Shown here: positions 27,335 to 35,211 of the stretch, piece after piece
How positions within the stretch are numbered: the first letter of the stretch is position 1
How the letters are laid out: every line of letters starts with the position of its first letter
Assembly: GCA_025456085.1 (NCBI GenBank)
Contig: JALOLF010000043.1
Coordinates: 1-35,315, forward strand
Source of the DNA: Acidimicrobiales bacterium
GTDB taxonomy: Bacteria; Actinomycetota; Acidimicrobiia; Acidimicrobiales; Acidimicrobilacustridaceae
Length of the DNA: 35,315 nucleotides
Direction: 5' to 3'
Made by a program: the position numbers and the translations under genes
The notes under the pieces: generated by a model
Databases searched by the model: none
What the model saw: the letters and a program-made list of their open reading frames with translations, nothing else
Told to the model about the DNA's origin: nothing

Positions 27335-28887
27335 CACGCCCAGTCCTCGCCGTCGAAGGGGTTCGGGCCGAAGGGGTTGGGCAGGCCGAGCTTGCCCGGG
27401 TTGAGGATGCCGTTGGGGTCGAGGCTCTGCTTGATCGACACGAGGGTGTCCAGGGCCGGGCCGAGCGCCTCACGCATGAAGCGGGCCCGGTTCAGCCCGA
27501 CGCCGTGGTGGTGGCTGAGGGCGCCGCCGCGGGCCAGCACGGCTCGGGTGCCGGCGTCCCACACGTCGCGGTAGAAGCGGTCCTTGTCGTCGTGGTCGGG
27601 CTTGCCGGCGAAGGTGAAGTAGAGGCAGGCGCCGTCGGAGTAGCTGTGGGAGAGGTGGGCCGACGCGGCGAGCACGCCGTCGACGCCCGAGATGGCGGCG
27701 ACCGTCTCGTGGTAGATGTCGGGTAGCGAGGCCCACGCGCCCGTGATCTCCATCGTGTCCACCACGTAGCCCTTGGAGATCAGCGCCTCCAGCAGCGCGA
27801 ACTCGTTGCGGTGCTCGAGCCAGCGCTCCACCAGCTCGGCGGGGAGCTCCTGGCCGCTGCGACACTCCTCGGCCACGACCTGCATGGTGGCGGCCACCAA
27901 CGGGGGATCGCCCTCGTCGAGCACGAGCACCACGGCGGTGTCGACCATGCCGTAGCTGCGCTGGGCCTCGACCGCGTCGTACACCCGCAGCACCGCCGGC
28001 GTGGCGCCGCGGCGCAGCACCCGACGGCAGGCGTCGATGGCCGCGGCCATGGTGGTGAACCCGTAGGCGGCGCGCTGCTCGGCCACGGGCCGCGGGTGCA
28101 CGCGCAGGCGGGCGCCGGTGATGATGCCCAACGTGCCCTCCGAACCCACGAAGAGCTGGTTCAGGTCCGGTCCGGTGGCCTGGCGCGCGTTGCCGCCGGT
28201 GGTGATCACCGTGCCGTCGGCCATCGCCACGTCGAGACCGATGACCATGTCCTCGATCTTGCCGTAGCGGTTGGAGAGCTGGCCCACGCCCCGGCAGGCG
28301 ATCCAGCCGCCGACGGTGGACAGCGCGATCGACTGGGGCCAGTGGCCGACGGTGAGGGCGTGGCGGTCCCGCAGCTCCTGTTCGAGGTGGTCGCCGAAGG
28401 TGCCGGGCAGCACGTCGAGCACCAGCGAGGCGTCGTCGACGTCGCGGATGCCGGCCAGGTCGCACAGGTCGAGCACGACGCCGCCGTAGAGCGGCACGGA
28501 GGCGCCGCACACGCCGCTGCGCCCCGCGGCCGCGGTGACCGGGACGCGGGCTTCGTTGCACACCGCCAGGATGGGGCCCACCTGATCGGGGTGCGACGGG
28601 CGCACCACGGCGGCGGCCAACGCCGGCACCTGTCCGTCGACGGCCCAGGTCATGGCCAGCGGCCACCAGTCGCGGCTGGCCTGGGCCCGTGTGTCGGCCT
28701 CGGTGCTCACCACGGCACCCAGGTCGCGCAGACGGCCTTGCACGGCGTCGGGGACCTCGACCACGGGCACGGCGAACCGGCTGGTGGCACCGGTGGCGCC
28801 GCCGGTGATCGGGATGGGCGCCGCCGGCGCTGCCGGCCCCAGGGGCGGCAGGACGTACTGACCGGTGGGGTGCGAGCGGGAGGCCAT
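27334..28887 (-). CDS. FAD-binding oxidase, alkyl-DHAP-synthase-like
   Basis: A 517-residue flavoprotein of the vanillyl-alcohol-oxidase fold. The FAD domain shows AAVVRPSHPDQVGPILAVCN, VTAAAGRSGVCGASVPLYGG (pyrophosphate loop), GWIACRGVGQLSNRYGKIED and NQLFVGSEGTLGIIT. Late in the protein GGALSHHHGVG carries the three-His motif that is the hallmark of alkylglycerone-phosphate (alkyl-DHAP) synthase, and SDGACLYFTFAG has the aligned active-site Tyr region. That enzyme swaps the acyl group of acyl-DHAP for a fatty alcohol in ether-lipid synthesis. Adjacent glpD makes DHAP, which fits. A related oxidase acting on another hydroxy acid is the alternative. The gene starts one base after the glpD stop. 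Confidence 0.85.
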   Translation of the reverse strand: MASRSHPTGQYVLPPLGPAAPAAPIPITGGATGATSRFAVPVVEVPDAVQGRLRDLGAVVSTEADTRAQASRDWWPLAMTWAVDGQVPALAAAVVRPSHPDQVGPILAVCNEARVPVTAAAGRSGVCGASVPLYGGVVLDLCDLAGIRDVDDASLVLDVLPGTFGDHLEQELRDRHALTVGHWPQSIALSTVGGWIACRGVGQLSNRYGKIEDMVIGLDVAMADGTVITTGGNARQATGPDLNQLFVGSEGTLGIITGARLRVHPRPVAEQRAAYGFTTMAAAIDACRRVLRRGATPAVLRVYDAVEAQRSYGMVDTAVVLVLDEGDPPLVAATMQVVAEECRSGQELPAELVERWLEHRNEFALLEALISKGYVVDTMEITGAWASLPDIYHETVAAISGVDGVLAASAHLSHSYSDGACLYFTFAGKPDHDDKDRFYRDVWDAGTRAVLARGGALSHHHGVGLNRARFMREALGPALDTLVSIKQSLDPNGILNPGKLGLPNPFGPNPFDGEDWA

Positions 28888-28888
28888 C

Positions 28889-30580
28889 TCAGGCTCCGAT
28901 CATGGCGTCGAGGGCGGTCTCGGGCAGGTGGGCGGCGGTGCGCTCGTGGCTGGTCAGCCGGCGGTAGGCGTCGGTCTGGGCGGCCTGCTCGTCGTCGTCC
29001 CAGCCGAGGTCGGGCGCCACCAGCGCTGCCACCTCGTGGGCCACGGCGGCGGAGCGGTCACGGGCCAGCAGCAGGGCGCGGGTGCGACGCGAGAGGATGT
29101 CCTCGACGGAGCGGGCCATCTCGTAGCGGGCCGCGTAGACCGCCTCGGCCTTCAGGTACGGCAGACCCGCCACCAGGGGCTCGGCCAGCGTCGGGTCGCG
29201 CTCGGCCATGGCGATCACGGTGCGGGCCTCGCCGCCGTAGCGCATGGCGAGGTGGTCGACCGTCGAGGCGTCGAGCACCCGGGTGGCCTGGCTCGGCGCG
29301 TCGACGAGCTCGGCGAAGCCGTCGGCGCCGCGCAGGCGCAGGCTCCGGGTCCGGCTCCGGGCCCTGGCCCGGCTGCGCACGTCCTCGCCCAGTTGCTCCC
29401 ACACGGCGTCGATGGTGTCCTCGGCCATCTCGCGGTAGGTGGTGAGCTTGCCGCCGGTGACCGTCACCACCCCGCTGGTGGAGGGCACGACCCGGTGCCG
29501 ACGGGAGAGGTCGGCGGTGCGCCCGCTCGACGCGGACTTCACCAGCGGTCGCAGCCCCGCCCAGGTGCCGACCACGTCGTCGTGGGTGATGCCGGTGCTC
29601 ACCGAGTGGTTGAGGGCGTGCAGGACGTAGTCGACGTCCTCCTCGGTGCACTGGGCGTCGTCGAGGTCGCCGTCGAAGTCGGTGTCGGTGGTGCCGGCGT
29701 AGGTGAAGTCGCCCCAGGGCACCACGAAGATCGAGCGCTTGTCCTTCGGGACCGGTATCACCACCGCGATGTCGTTGCGGACCTTCGACCACGGCACCGT
29801 GATGTGGATGCCCTTCGCCGGCCGGATCGAGTCGGGATGCACGCCCTCGTCGAGGGCGCGCACCTCGTCGGCCCACACGCCCGCGGCGTTGATCACGGTG
29901 CGGGCCCGCACGGTGACCTCCCGGTCGTCGATGCGCACCCGGACGCCGCACACCCTGCCGGAGGCGTCCTTGTCGACGCCGACGACGGTTGCGCCGTTGC
30001 AGGCCACCGCGCCGTGATCGATGACCGCGGTGCGCACAATGGCCAGGGTGAGACGGGCGTCGTCGGCCTGCGCGTCGTAGTAGAGGTACGACGGTGCGAG
30101 GCGCTCCCGGGGCAGGGTCGGCATGTGGTGCACCGCCTCGTCCACGGAGATCCGCTTGTGCAGCTTGCCGATGCGGGCGCCACCGGTGAGGTCGTACATC
30201 CACATGGCCGATCCCAGCGCCCGGGCCAGCCGTCGGTCGATGAGGCCGTCCCTACCGGTGAACACCGGGATGAGGAAGGGCAGGATGCGCACCAGGTGCG
30301 GCGCGTTGCGCAACAGGACCTGCCGCTCGTGCAGCGCCTCGTACACCAGGCGGACGTCGCCCTGCTGCAGGTAGCGCAGGCCGCCGTGCACCAGCTTCGA
30401 GGACTTCGAGGAGGTGCCCGACGCGAAGTCGTCCTTCTCCACGATGGCGGTGCGCAGTCCCCGGGACGCGGCGTCGAGCGCGCAGCCCGCGCCGGTGATG
30501 CCGGCACCGATCACGAGGACGTCGAAGTGGGTGTCGCCGAGGCGACGGATGGCGTCGTGGCGGTCGAAGGCTCCGGCCAT
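28889..30580 (-). CDS. glpD: Aerobic glycerol-3-phosphate dehydrogenase
   Basis: A 563-residue FAD enzyme that oxidises glycerol-3-phosphate to DHAP and passes electrons to quinone at the membrane. The N-terminal FAD fold is VLVIGAGITGAGCALDAASR, followed by the family signatures VEKDDFASGTSSKSSKLVHG and GGLRYLQQGD; later blocks include YAGTTDTDFDGDLDD and TVTGGKLTTYREMAEDTID. The C-terminal helical domain is present (HLPETALDAMIG end), so the length is normal. ATG 30580 follows GGAG and begins just before the conserved start; the frame extends 50 residues upstream without support. It leads an operon with the alkyl-DHAP-synthase-like gene (1 base), a membrane protein and an FGGY kinase. It is divergent from perR. 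Confidence 0.95.
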   Translation of the reverse strand: MAGAFDRHDAIRRLGDTHFDVLVIGAGITGAGCALDAASRGLRTAIVEKDDFASGTSSKSSKLVHGGLRYLQQGDVRLVYEALHERQVLLRNAPHLVRILPFLIPVFTGRDGLIDRRLARALGSAMWMYDLTGGARIGKLHKRISVDEAVHHMPTLPRERLAPSYLYYDAQADDARLTLAIVRTAVIDHGAVACNGATVVGVDKDASGRVCGVRVRIDDREVTVRARTVINAAGVWADEVRALDEGVHPDSIRPAKGIHITVPWSKVRNDIAVVIPVPKDKRSIFVVPWGDFTYAGTTDTDFDGDLDDAQCTEEDVDYVLHALNHSVSTGITHDDVVGTWAGLRPLVKSASSGRTADLSRRHRVVPSTSGVVTVTGGKLTTYREMAEDTIDAVWEQLGEDVRSRARARSRTRSLRLRGADGFAELVDAPSQATRVLDASTVDHLAMRYGGEARTVIAMAERDPTLAEPLVAGLPYLKAEAVYAARYEMARSVEDILSRRTRALLLARDRSAAVAHEVAALVAPDLGWDDDEQAAQTDAYRRLTSHERTAAHLPETALDAMIGA

Positions 30581-30707
30581 GGGTATCGGCTCCGTGCTCG
30601 GCTGGGAACGTGCCCGCATCGTAGGGGAGGCACCTGATCCGTACCCGATCGACGCACCGGCCGACGACGCCAGGCCCGGCGCGGGGGGAGGCGTGGCGCC
30701 GACTGAA

Positions 30708-30722
30708 TGGAAATCACTTCCA
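30708..30722. promoter_or_regulatory. Palindrome resembling a Fur/PerR-family operator
   Basis: TGGAAATCACTTCCA has perfect 5-base arms; its reverse complement matches the actinobacterial Fur-family 7-1-7 pattern TGAAAATGATTTTCA at 12 of 15 positions by my alignment. It lies in the perR/glpD intergenic region, immediately upstream of the perR -35 box, in an AT-rich patch unusual for this window. Confidence 0.5.
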
Positions 30723-30723
30723 A

Positions 30724-30753
30724 TTAACAATCATTGAAGATTGGTGCTAGGGT
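30724..30753 (+). promoter_or_regulatory. perR promoter
   Basis: -35 TTAACA (30724-30729; 5 of 6 to TTGACA), an 18-base spacer and -10 TAGGGT (30748-30753). The -10 ends 7 bases before GTG 30761, so the message is probably leaderless. A second AT-rich segment (30722-30738) overlaps the -35 and could be a further operator half. Confidence 0.55.
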
Positions 30754-30760
30754 GCGCGAC

Positions 30761-31186
30761 GTGAAGTCGCCGACCGAGCTGACCGAGTTGTTCCGTGCGC
30801 AGGGCCTCAAGGTGACGCCCCAGCGGCAGTGCATCTTCCGGGCTCTGCACGGCAACGATCGGCACCCCACCGCCGAAGCGATCCACGAGCAGGTCACGGC
30901 CGAGATGCCCACGGTCTCGTTGCGCACCGTCTACCAGACGCTGCACGACCTGGCCGACATGGGTGAGCTCGTCGAGCTCGACCTCGGTACCGGCTCGGGA
31001 CGCTTCGATCCGAACCTCGAGCCCCACCAGCATGTGGTGTGCGACGGGTGTGGCAGGGTGTACGACGTCGTGGTCGACGTGAGCCCCATCCGGACGCCGA
31101 GGTTCGCCAACGGCTTCCGGGTGGATCGCACCGAGGTCGTGTTCCGCGGTCGCTGCCGGGCGTGCTCGGCAGCCGCGGGGAGTTGA
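30761..31186 (+). CDS. perR: Fur-family peroxide-responsive repressor PerR
   Basis: A 141-residue regulator. The N-terminal winged helix includes [24 protein letters not shown] and [19 protein letters not shown]. The two structural zinc CxxC pairs are Cys94/Cys97 and Cys132/Cys135. The regulatory Fe/Mn site of Bacillus PerR (His37, Asp85, His91, His93, Asp104) maps onto His35, Asp83, His89, His91 and Asp102 with exactly the same spacings; the Asp in RFD is the residue usually taken to separate PerR from Fur. Peroxide would oxidise the site and release the repressor. The start GTG 30761 is set by the -10 box 7 bases upstream; a TTG at 30734 would overlap the promoter. A rubrerythrin gene follows, supporting the role. 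Confidence 0.9.
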   Translation: MKSPTELTELFRAQGLKVTPQRQCIFRALHGNDRHPTAEAIHEQVTAEMPTVSLRTVYQTLHDLADMGELVELDLGTGSGRFDPNLEPHQHVVCDGCGRVYDVVVDVSPIRTPRFANGFRVDRTEVVFRGRCRACSAAAGS

Positions 31187-31242
31187 CGCCGGCGACTGCA
31201 CGAGCCCAATTCGGGAACCATTCACGAGGAGACGGACCACCC

Positions 31243-31674
31243 ATGCCCGAGCTTGCAGGCAGCAAGACCCACGAGAACCTGAAGGAGGCGTTCGCCGGCG
31301 AGAGCCAGGCCAACCGCCGCTACCTGTACTTCGCCCAGAAGGCCGACGTCGAGGGCTACCCCGACGTCGCCGCCCTGTTCGCCGCCCTGTTCCGCTCGGT
31401 CGCCGAGGGTGAGACCGGCCACGCCTTCGGCCACTTCGACTTCCTGCGCGAGGTCGGCGATCCCGCCACCGGCGAGCCCGTCGGCCCCACCGAGGACAAC
31501 CTCCGCTCGGCCATCGCCGGTGAGACCTACGAGTACACCGAGATGTACCCCGGCTTCGCGAAGACCGCCCGCGAAGAGGGCTTCGCCGAGATCGGGGAGT
31601 GGCTCGAGACGCTGGCACGCGCTGAGAAGAGCCACGCCGGCCGCTTCACCGAGGGCCTCGAGTCCCTCAGCTGA
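31243..31674 (+). CDS. Rubrerythrin (di-iron domain only)
   Basis: A 143-residue ferritin-like peroxidase: [18 protein letters not shown] (Glu20), [13 protein letters not shown] (Glu55/Glu57, His60), [16 protein letters not shown] (Glu94) and [11 protein letters not shown] (Glu128, His131) supply the expected carboxylate and His ligands. The C-terminal rubredoxin domain of classical rubrerythrin is absent, so electrons must come from another protein, perhaps the Fe-S protein encoded next. It reduces hydrogen peroxide in the cytoplasm. Start ATG 31243 follows GAGGAGA. It lies 56 bases after perR and is probably PerR-controlled; a strong hairpin pair follows the gene. Confidence 0.93.
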   Translation: MPELAGSKTHENLKEAFAGESQANRRYLYFAQKADVEGYPDVAALFAALFRSVAEGETGHAFGHFDFLREVGDPATGEPVGPTEDNLRSAIAGETYEYTEMYPGFAKTAREEGFAEIGEWLETLARAEKSHAGRFTEGLESLS

Positions 31675-31684
31675 GACCCGCTGT

Positions 31685-31719
31685 GCGGTCGTCGCGGAGC
31701 GCTGCTCCGTGGCGACCGC
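31685..31719 (+). terminator. 16-bp hairpin downstream of the rubrerythrin gene
   Basis: 31685-31700 pairs with 31704-31719 over 16 base pairs (two of them G-U in RNA) with a 3-base loop. It begins 11 bases after the rubrerythrin stop. There is no T-tract; partial termination or protection of the rubrerythrin message is inferred. Confidence 0.5.
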
Positions 31720-31727
31720 TGCCGTGA

Positions 31728-31765
31728 CCGGTCCGGCCGGCGGCCCCGGCCGTGGGCCGGACCGG
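31728..31765 (+). terminator. Second hairpin upstream of the Fe-S protein gene
   Basis: CCGGTCCGGCC (31728-31738) pairs perfectly with GGCCGGACCGG (31755-31765) across a 16-base loop, 8 bases after the first hairpin and 38 bases before the Fe-S protein ATG. Confidence 0.45.
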
Positions 31766-31803
31766 GTACGGCTGCTCACCACCCCAGTCGAAAGCGCGTT
31801 GCC

Positions 31804-33114
31804 ATGACGACCACCTACGACCCGTTCCACCCCAAGTACTTCGACGAGGTCGACCTGCGCGAGGAGCTCACCCGGGTCTACGACCTGTGCCACGGCTGTC
31901 GGCTCTGCTTCAAGTACTGCACGGCCTTCCCGACGCTGTTCGAGTTCGTGGACCGCTTCGACGACCAGGACGCCGCCCGCCTGACGCCGGCCGAGCAGGA
32001 CCAGGTTGTCGACGAGTGCTTCCAGTGCAAGCTCTGCTACATCAACTGCCCGTACATCCCGGGCAAGCACGAGTGGGACCTCGACTTCCCCCGCCTCATG
32101 ATGCGAGCCGAGCAGGTCCGGGTCCGCAAGGGCGAGGTCTCCACCAGGGAGAAGGTGCAGACCCAGGCGCTCGGCCGCCAGGACCTCCGCGGCAAGGCCT
32201 CGGTGCGGCTCGCGCCGCTGGTCAACAAGCTGACCGGCACACCGGGCTCGTTCAGCCGCCGGGCCATGGAGAAGACGGTGGGCATCAGCGCCCAGCGCAT
32301 CCTGCCGCCCTACGCCCGGCAGCGCTTCAGCACCTGGTTCCGCAAGCGCGTCGCCGCCTTCCTGCCCGCCGACAGGCGCCAGGGGCAGGTGGCCATCTTC
32401 TCCACCTGCATGGTGGAGTACAACGAACCCCAGATCGGCAAGGACCTCGTCGCCGTGTGCGAGCGCAACGGCATCGCCTGCAACCTGCCCGAGGGGCAGG
32501 TGTGCTGCGGGGCGCCGTGGCTGCACAGCGGCGACGTCGACCACTTCGTCGCCGAGGCCCGCAAGAACATCACGGTGCTCGCCGACGCGGTGCGAGCCGG
32601 CAACGACGTCGTGGTCACCCAGCCCACCTGCGGCTACGTCCTCAAGAAGGACTACGTCGACTACGTCGGCGGTCCCGACGCCGAGCTGGTCGCCAGCCAC
32701 ACCTACGACGCGGCCGAATACCTCATGAAGGTGCACAAGGGCGAGGGCACCAGCCTCGACACCGAGTTCACCGGCGAGGTGCCCGAGAAGATCTCCTACC
32801 ACGCTCCGTGCCATCTGCGGGCCCAGGAGGTCGGCCTCAAGAGCCGCGACCTGATGAAGCTGACCGGCACCAAGGTCACCGTCGTGGCCGAGTGCTCGGG
32901 CATCGACGGCGCCTGGGGCCTCAAGGAGCAGAACGTCGAGATGTCCCGCAAGGTGGCCCGCAAGCTCATGAACGAGCTCGACAAGGCGGGCAACGACGTG
33001 GTCACCGGCGACTGCTCGCTGGCCAACGGCGCCATCCTCGAGGAACGGGGGGCCAAGCCCCAGCACCCCATCTCCTTCGTGGCCCGCGCCTACGGCATCC
33101 CCGAAGAACCCTGA
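31804..33114 (+). CDS. Heterodisulfide-reductase/GlpC-like Fe-S protein with two CCG domains
   Basis: A 436-residue cytoplasmic electron-transfer protein. Two [4Fe-4S] motifs are near the N-terminus: [11 protein letters not shown] (Cys29, 32, 35, 39) and [13 protein letters not shown] (Cys72, 75, 78, 82). A variable basic linker follows, then two cysteine-rich CCG-type domains: [10 protein letters not shown] with [10 protein letters not shown] and [10 protein letters not shown], then [11 protein letters not shown] with [11 protein letters not shown]. Such proteins pass electrons to or from disulfides or quinones. Placed between rubrerythrin and DUF3501 genes, it may feed electrons to the rubrerythrin that lacks rubredoxin (inference). 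No strong ribosome site is visible at ATG 31804. Confidence 0.9.
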   Translation: MTTTYDPFHPKYFDEVDLREELTRVYDLCHGCRLCFKYCTAFPTLFEFVDRFDDQDAARLTPAEQDQVVDECFQCKLCYINCPYIPGKHEWDLDFPRLMMRAEQVRVRKGEVSTREKVQTQALGRQDLRGKASVRLAPLVNKLTGTPGSFSRRAMEKTVGISAQRILPPYARQRFSTWFRKRVAAFLPADRRQGQVAIFSTCMVEYNEPQIGKDLVAVCERNGIACNLPEGQVCCGAPWLHSGDVDHFVAEARKNITVLADAVRAGNDVVVTQPTCGYVLKKDYVDYVGGPDAELVASHTYDAAEYLMKVHKGEGTSLDTEFTGEVPEKISYHAPCHLRAQEVGLKSRDLMKLTGTKVTVVAECSGIDGAWGLKEQNVEMSRKVARKLMNELDKAGNDVVTGDCSLANGAILEERGAKPQHPISFVARAYGIPEEP

Positions 33115-33194
33115 TCCCGTCCCTGCGGGGGAGGACGCGTCGCCGGGCCAGCCGGGTCCGGCGCGTCAGCTCCCGCGCGCCCGAGGAGGCTCCC

Positions 33195-33797
33195 ATGCCC
33201 AAGTTGACCCTGGCCGACATCACCGACCTGCGTGCCTACGAGCGCGAGCGCAAGGAGTTCCGTGCCCGCATCATCGAGCTGAAGCGCCGGCGCCGCATCG
33301 GCGTGGGCCCCTTCGTCACCTTCGTGTTCGAGAACGCCCAGACCATCCGGTTCCAGATCCAGGAGATGGCCCGCGTCGAGAAGATCATCTCCGACGAGGG
33401 CATCGAGACCGAGCTGCGGGTCTACAACCCGCTCGTCCCGGAGCCCGGCCACCTGGCGGCCACGATGTTCATCGAGCTGACCTCCGACGCCGACCTGCGC
33501 GAGTGGCTGCCGAAGCTGGTCGGTGTCGAGCAGGCGGTGGCGTTCCGCATCGGCGAGGGCGACGACGTGCTCACCGTGGCGTGCGAGGTCGACCCCGACC
33601 ACGAGAAGCAGCTGACCCGCGAGGAGATCACGTCGTCGGTGCACTACCTGCACTTCTCGTTCACGCCCGAGCAGATCGAGCGGTTCGCGGCGGGTCCCGT
33701 CCGCCTGGCGCTGACCCACCCCGCCTACGCCCACGAGACGGTGTTGGGCGCCGACACCGTCGACGAGCTCACCGGCGACCTGCGCAACGGCGGCTGA
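33195..33797 (+). CDS. DUF3501 family protein
   Basis: A 200-residue soluble protein beginning MPKLTLADITDLRAYERERK, then IIELKRRRRIGVGPFVTFVF, ENAQTIRFQIQEMARVEKI, a GHLAATMFIELTSDADLREW block and SSVHYLHFSFTPEQIERF. This wording is that of DUF3501, a family of unknown biochemical function that I know mainly from gene neighbourhoods with rubrerythrin and CCG-domain Fe-S proteins, exactly as here. No metal-binding Cys cluster is present. GAGGAGG precedes ATG 33195. The 80-base gap to the Fe-S gene has no clear promoter, so the two are probably co-transcribed. Confidence 0.88.
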   Translation: MPKLTLADITDLRAYERERKEFRARIIELKRRRRIGVGPFVTFVFENAQTIRFQIQEMARVEKIISDEGIETELRVYNPLVPEPGHLAATMFIELTSDADLREWLPKLVGVEQAVAFRIGEGDDVLTVACEVDPDHEKQLTREEITSSVHYLHFSFTPEQIERFAAGPVRLALTHPAYAHETVLGADTVDELTGDLRNGG

Positions 33798-33895
33798 CGC
33801 CTGCTCGGTGGGTCGCCCGTCGTTTGGACACGACGGTGCGGCCCCGACGATACTCAGCCCTCGGATCAGTTGGACCAACCAAGTACCCAGTGCCC

Positions 33896-34132
33896 ATGAA
33901 ACACGCCTGGCGAGCCAAGGCCGCCTGCCACGGACTCGACCCGACGATCTTCTATCCGGACCCGGACGACGACACCGCGGCCGAGCCTGCCAAGGCGATC
34001 TGCGCGGTGTGCGCCGTGCGGGAAGCCTGCCTCGAGTACGCGCTCGGCTTCCGTGAGAAGGAAGGCGTCTGGGGAGGTTGCACCGAGCGCGAGCGCCGTC
34101 GCATCATCCGTCAGCGTCGACGCAGCGCCTGA
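33896..34132 (+). CDS. WhiB-family iron-sulfur transcription factor
   Basis: A 78-residue protein with the four cluster-binding cysteines of the WhiB family (Cys11, Cys36, Cys39, Cys45; spacing C-x24-C-x2-C-x5-C), the turn GVWGG and a basic C-terminus RERRRIIRQRRR for DNA contact. WhiB proteins bind a [4Fe-4S] cluster and usually act with the primary sigma factor; they are confined to actinobacteria and their phages. An extra Cys62 follows the GVWGG turn. Start ATG 33896; a GTG two codons earlier is also possible. A weak promoter TTGGAC (33824-33829) with GATACT (33849-33854) lies upstream. trpD follows after 17 bases. Confidence 0.93.
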   Translation: MKHAWRAKAACHGLDPTIFYPDPDDDTAAEPAKAICAVCAVREACLEYALGFREKEGVWGGCTERERRRIIRQRRRSA

Positions 34133-34149
34133 CCTGCCGGGATCGACGC

Positions 34150-35211
34150 ATGACGACGCTGGAGGAGCTGGGGGGCTGGCGTGTCGTGCTCGCCGAGCTG
34201 ACCGCGGGCCACGACCTCACCCGGGCCCTGGCCGCGGCGGCGCTCGGCGAGATCCTGGCCGGGCGGGCCACCGACAGCCAGATCGGTGCCTTCATCGTGG
34301 CGCTCCGCATGAAGGGCGAGGCGGTGGAGGAGGTGTCCGGCATGGTCGACGCCATGCTCGAGGCAGCGGCCCCCCTGGAGCTGGCCCACCTCGACGAGGT
34401 CATCGACATCGTGGGTACCGGCGGGGCCCCGACCCGTCGGGTGCACGCCCTCAACGTGTCGACCATGTCGTGCTTCGTGGCCGCCGGCGCCGGTGCCCGT
34501 GTGTGCAAGCACGGCAATCGCAAGGCCTCCTCCACCAGCGGTTCGTTCGACCTGCTCGACGCGCTGGGGGTGGCTGTCGAGCTCGACGGGCCCGCGGTCG
34601 CCCGCTGCGTCGAGGGTGCGGGCCTCGGGTTCTGCTTCGCTCGGGCGTTCCACCCCGCCATGCGCCACGTGGGGCCGGTGCGCGCCGAGCTGGGGGTTCC
34701 GACGGTGTTCAACTTCCTGGGGCCGTTGTCGCATCCGGCCCGGGTGCGCCGACAGGTGATCGGCGTGAGCGACCCCCGGGTGGCACCGACCGTCGTCGGG
34801 GTGCTGCAGGCCCGGGGTGCACGGCGGGCCATGGTCGTGCACGGTCACGACGGCATGGACGAGCTCACTCTCACCGGGCCGACCGACGTGTTCGAGCTGC
34901 GCGACGGCGAGGTGCACGAGTACCAGATCACCCCGACGTCGGTGGGCCTGCCCGTCTACGACGCCGAGGACCTGAAGGGCGGCGATCCCGCCGAGAACGC
35001 CGTGCTGGCTCGCCGGGTGCTCGGCGGCGAGACGGGCCCCTACCGCGACATCGTGGCGCTCAACGCCGCCGCCGGGCTGGTGGTGGCGGGGAAGGCCCAG
35101 GACCTGGTCCACGGGCTCGAGCTGGCCCGGGCGTCGATCGACGAGGGGCGGGCTGCAGCGGTGTTGGATCGGCTCGTGGAGCTGGCCGGACCGGGCGTCG
35201 CGACGGCTTGA
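34150..35211 (+). CDS. trpD: TrpD-like anthranilate phosphoribosyltransferase
   Basis: A 353-residue enzyme of the TrpD fold. Family blocks are present: helical start with ILAGRATDSQIGAFIVALRM, phosphate loop DIVGTGG, LNVSTMSCFVAAGAGARV, CKHGNRKASSTSGSFDLLDA, FARAFHPAMRHVGPVRAELG, VPTVFNFLGPLSHPARVRRQ and the metal-binding Asp-Glu in GMDELTLTG. It should join anthranilate and PRPP in tryptophan synthesis. Oddly, the loop reads GTGGAP with three extra residues before the Asn-x-Ser-Thr strand, where TrpD normally has GTGGDG. A diverged paralogue acting on another base is therefore possible. No other trp gene is seen here. ATG 34150 is 17 bases after the WhiB gene. Confidence 0.87.
   Translation: MTTLEELGGWRVVLAELTAGHDLTRALAAAALGEILAGRATDSQIGAFIVALRMKGEAVEEVSGMVDAMLEAAAPLELAHLDEVIDIVGTGGAPTRRVHALNVSTMSCFVAAGAGARVCKHGNRKASSTSGSFDLLDALGVAVELDGPAVARCVEGAGLGFCFARAFHPAMRHVGPVRAELGVPTVFNFLGPLSHPARVRRQVIGVSDPRVAPTVVGVLQARGARRAMVVHGHDGMDELTLTGPTDVFELRDGEVHEYQITPTSVGLPVYDAEDLKGGDPAENAVLARRVLGGETGPYRDIVALNAAAGLVVAGKAQDLVHGLELARASIDEGRAAAVLDRLVELAGPGVATA

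Noticed and set aside
27470-28666. 398-codon minus frame inside the alkyl-DHAP-synthase-like gene
   Set aside because: Frame-shifted shadow with Arg/Gly-rich composition; the overlapping frame has the FAD and HHH motifs.
30734-30760. Nine-residue N-terminal extension of PerR from a TTG codon
   Set aside because: It would place the -10 box inside the coding sequence and no ribosome site precedes it.
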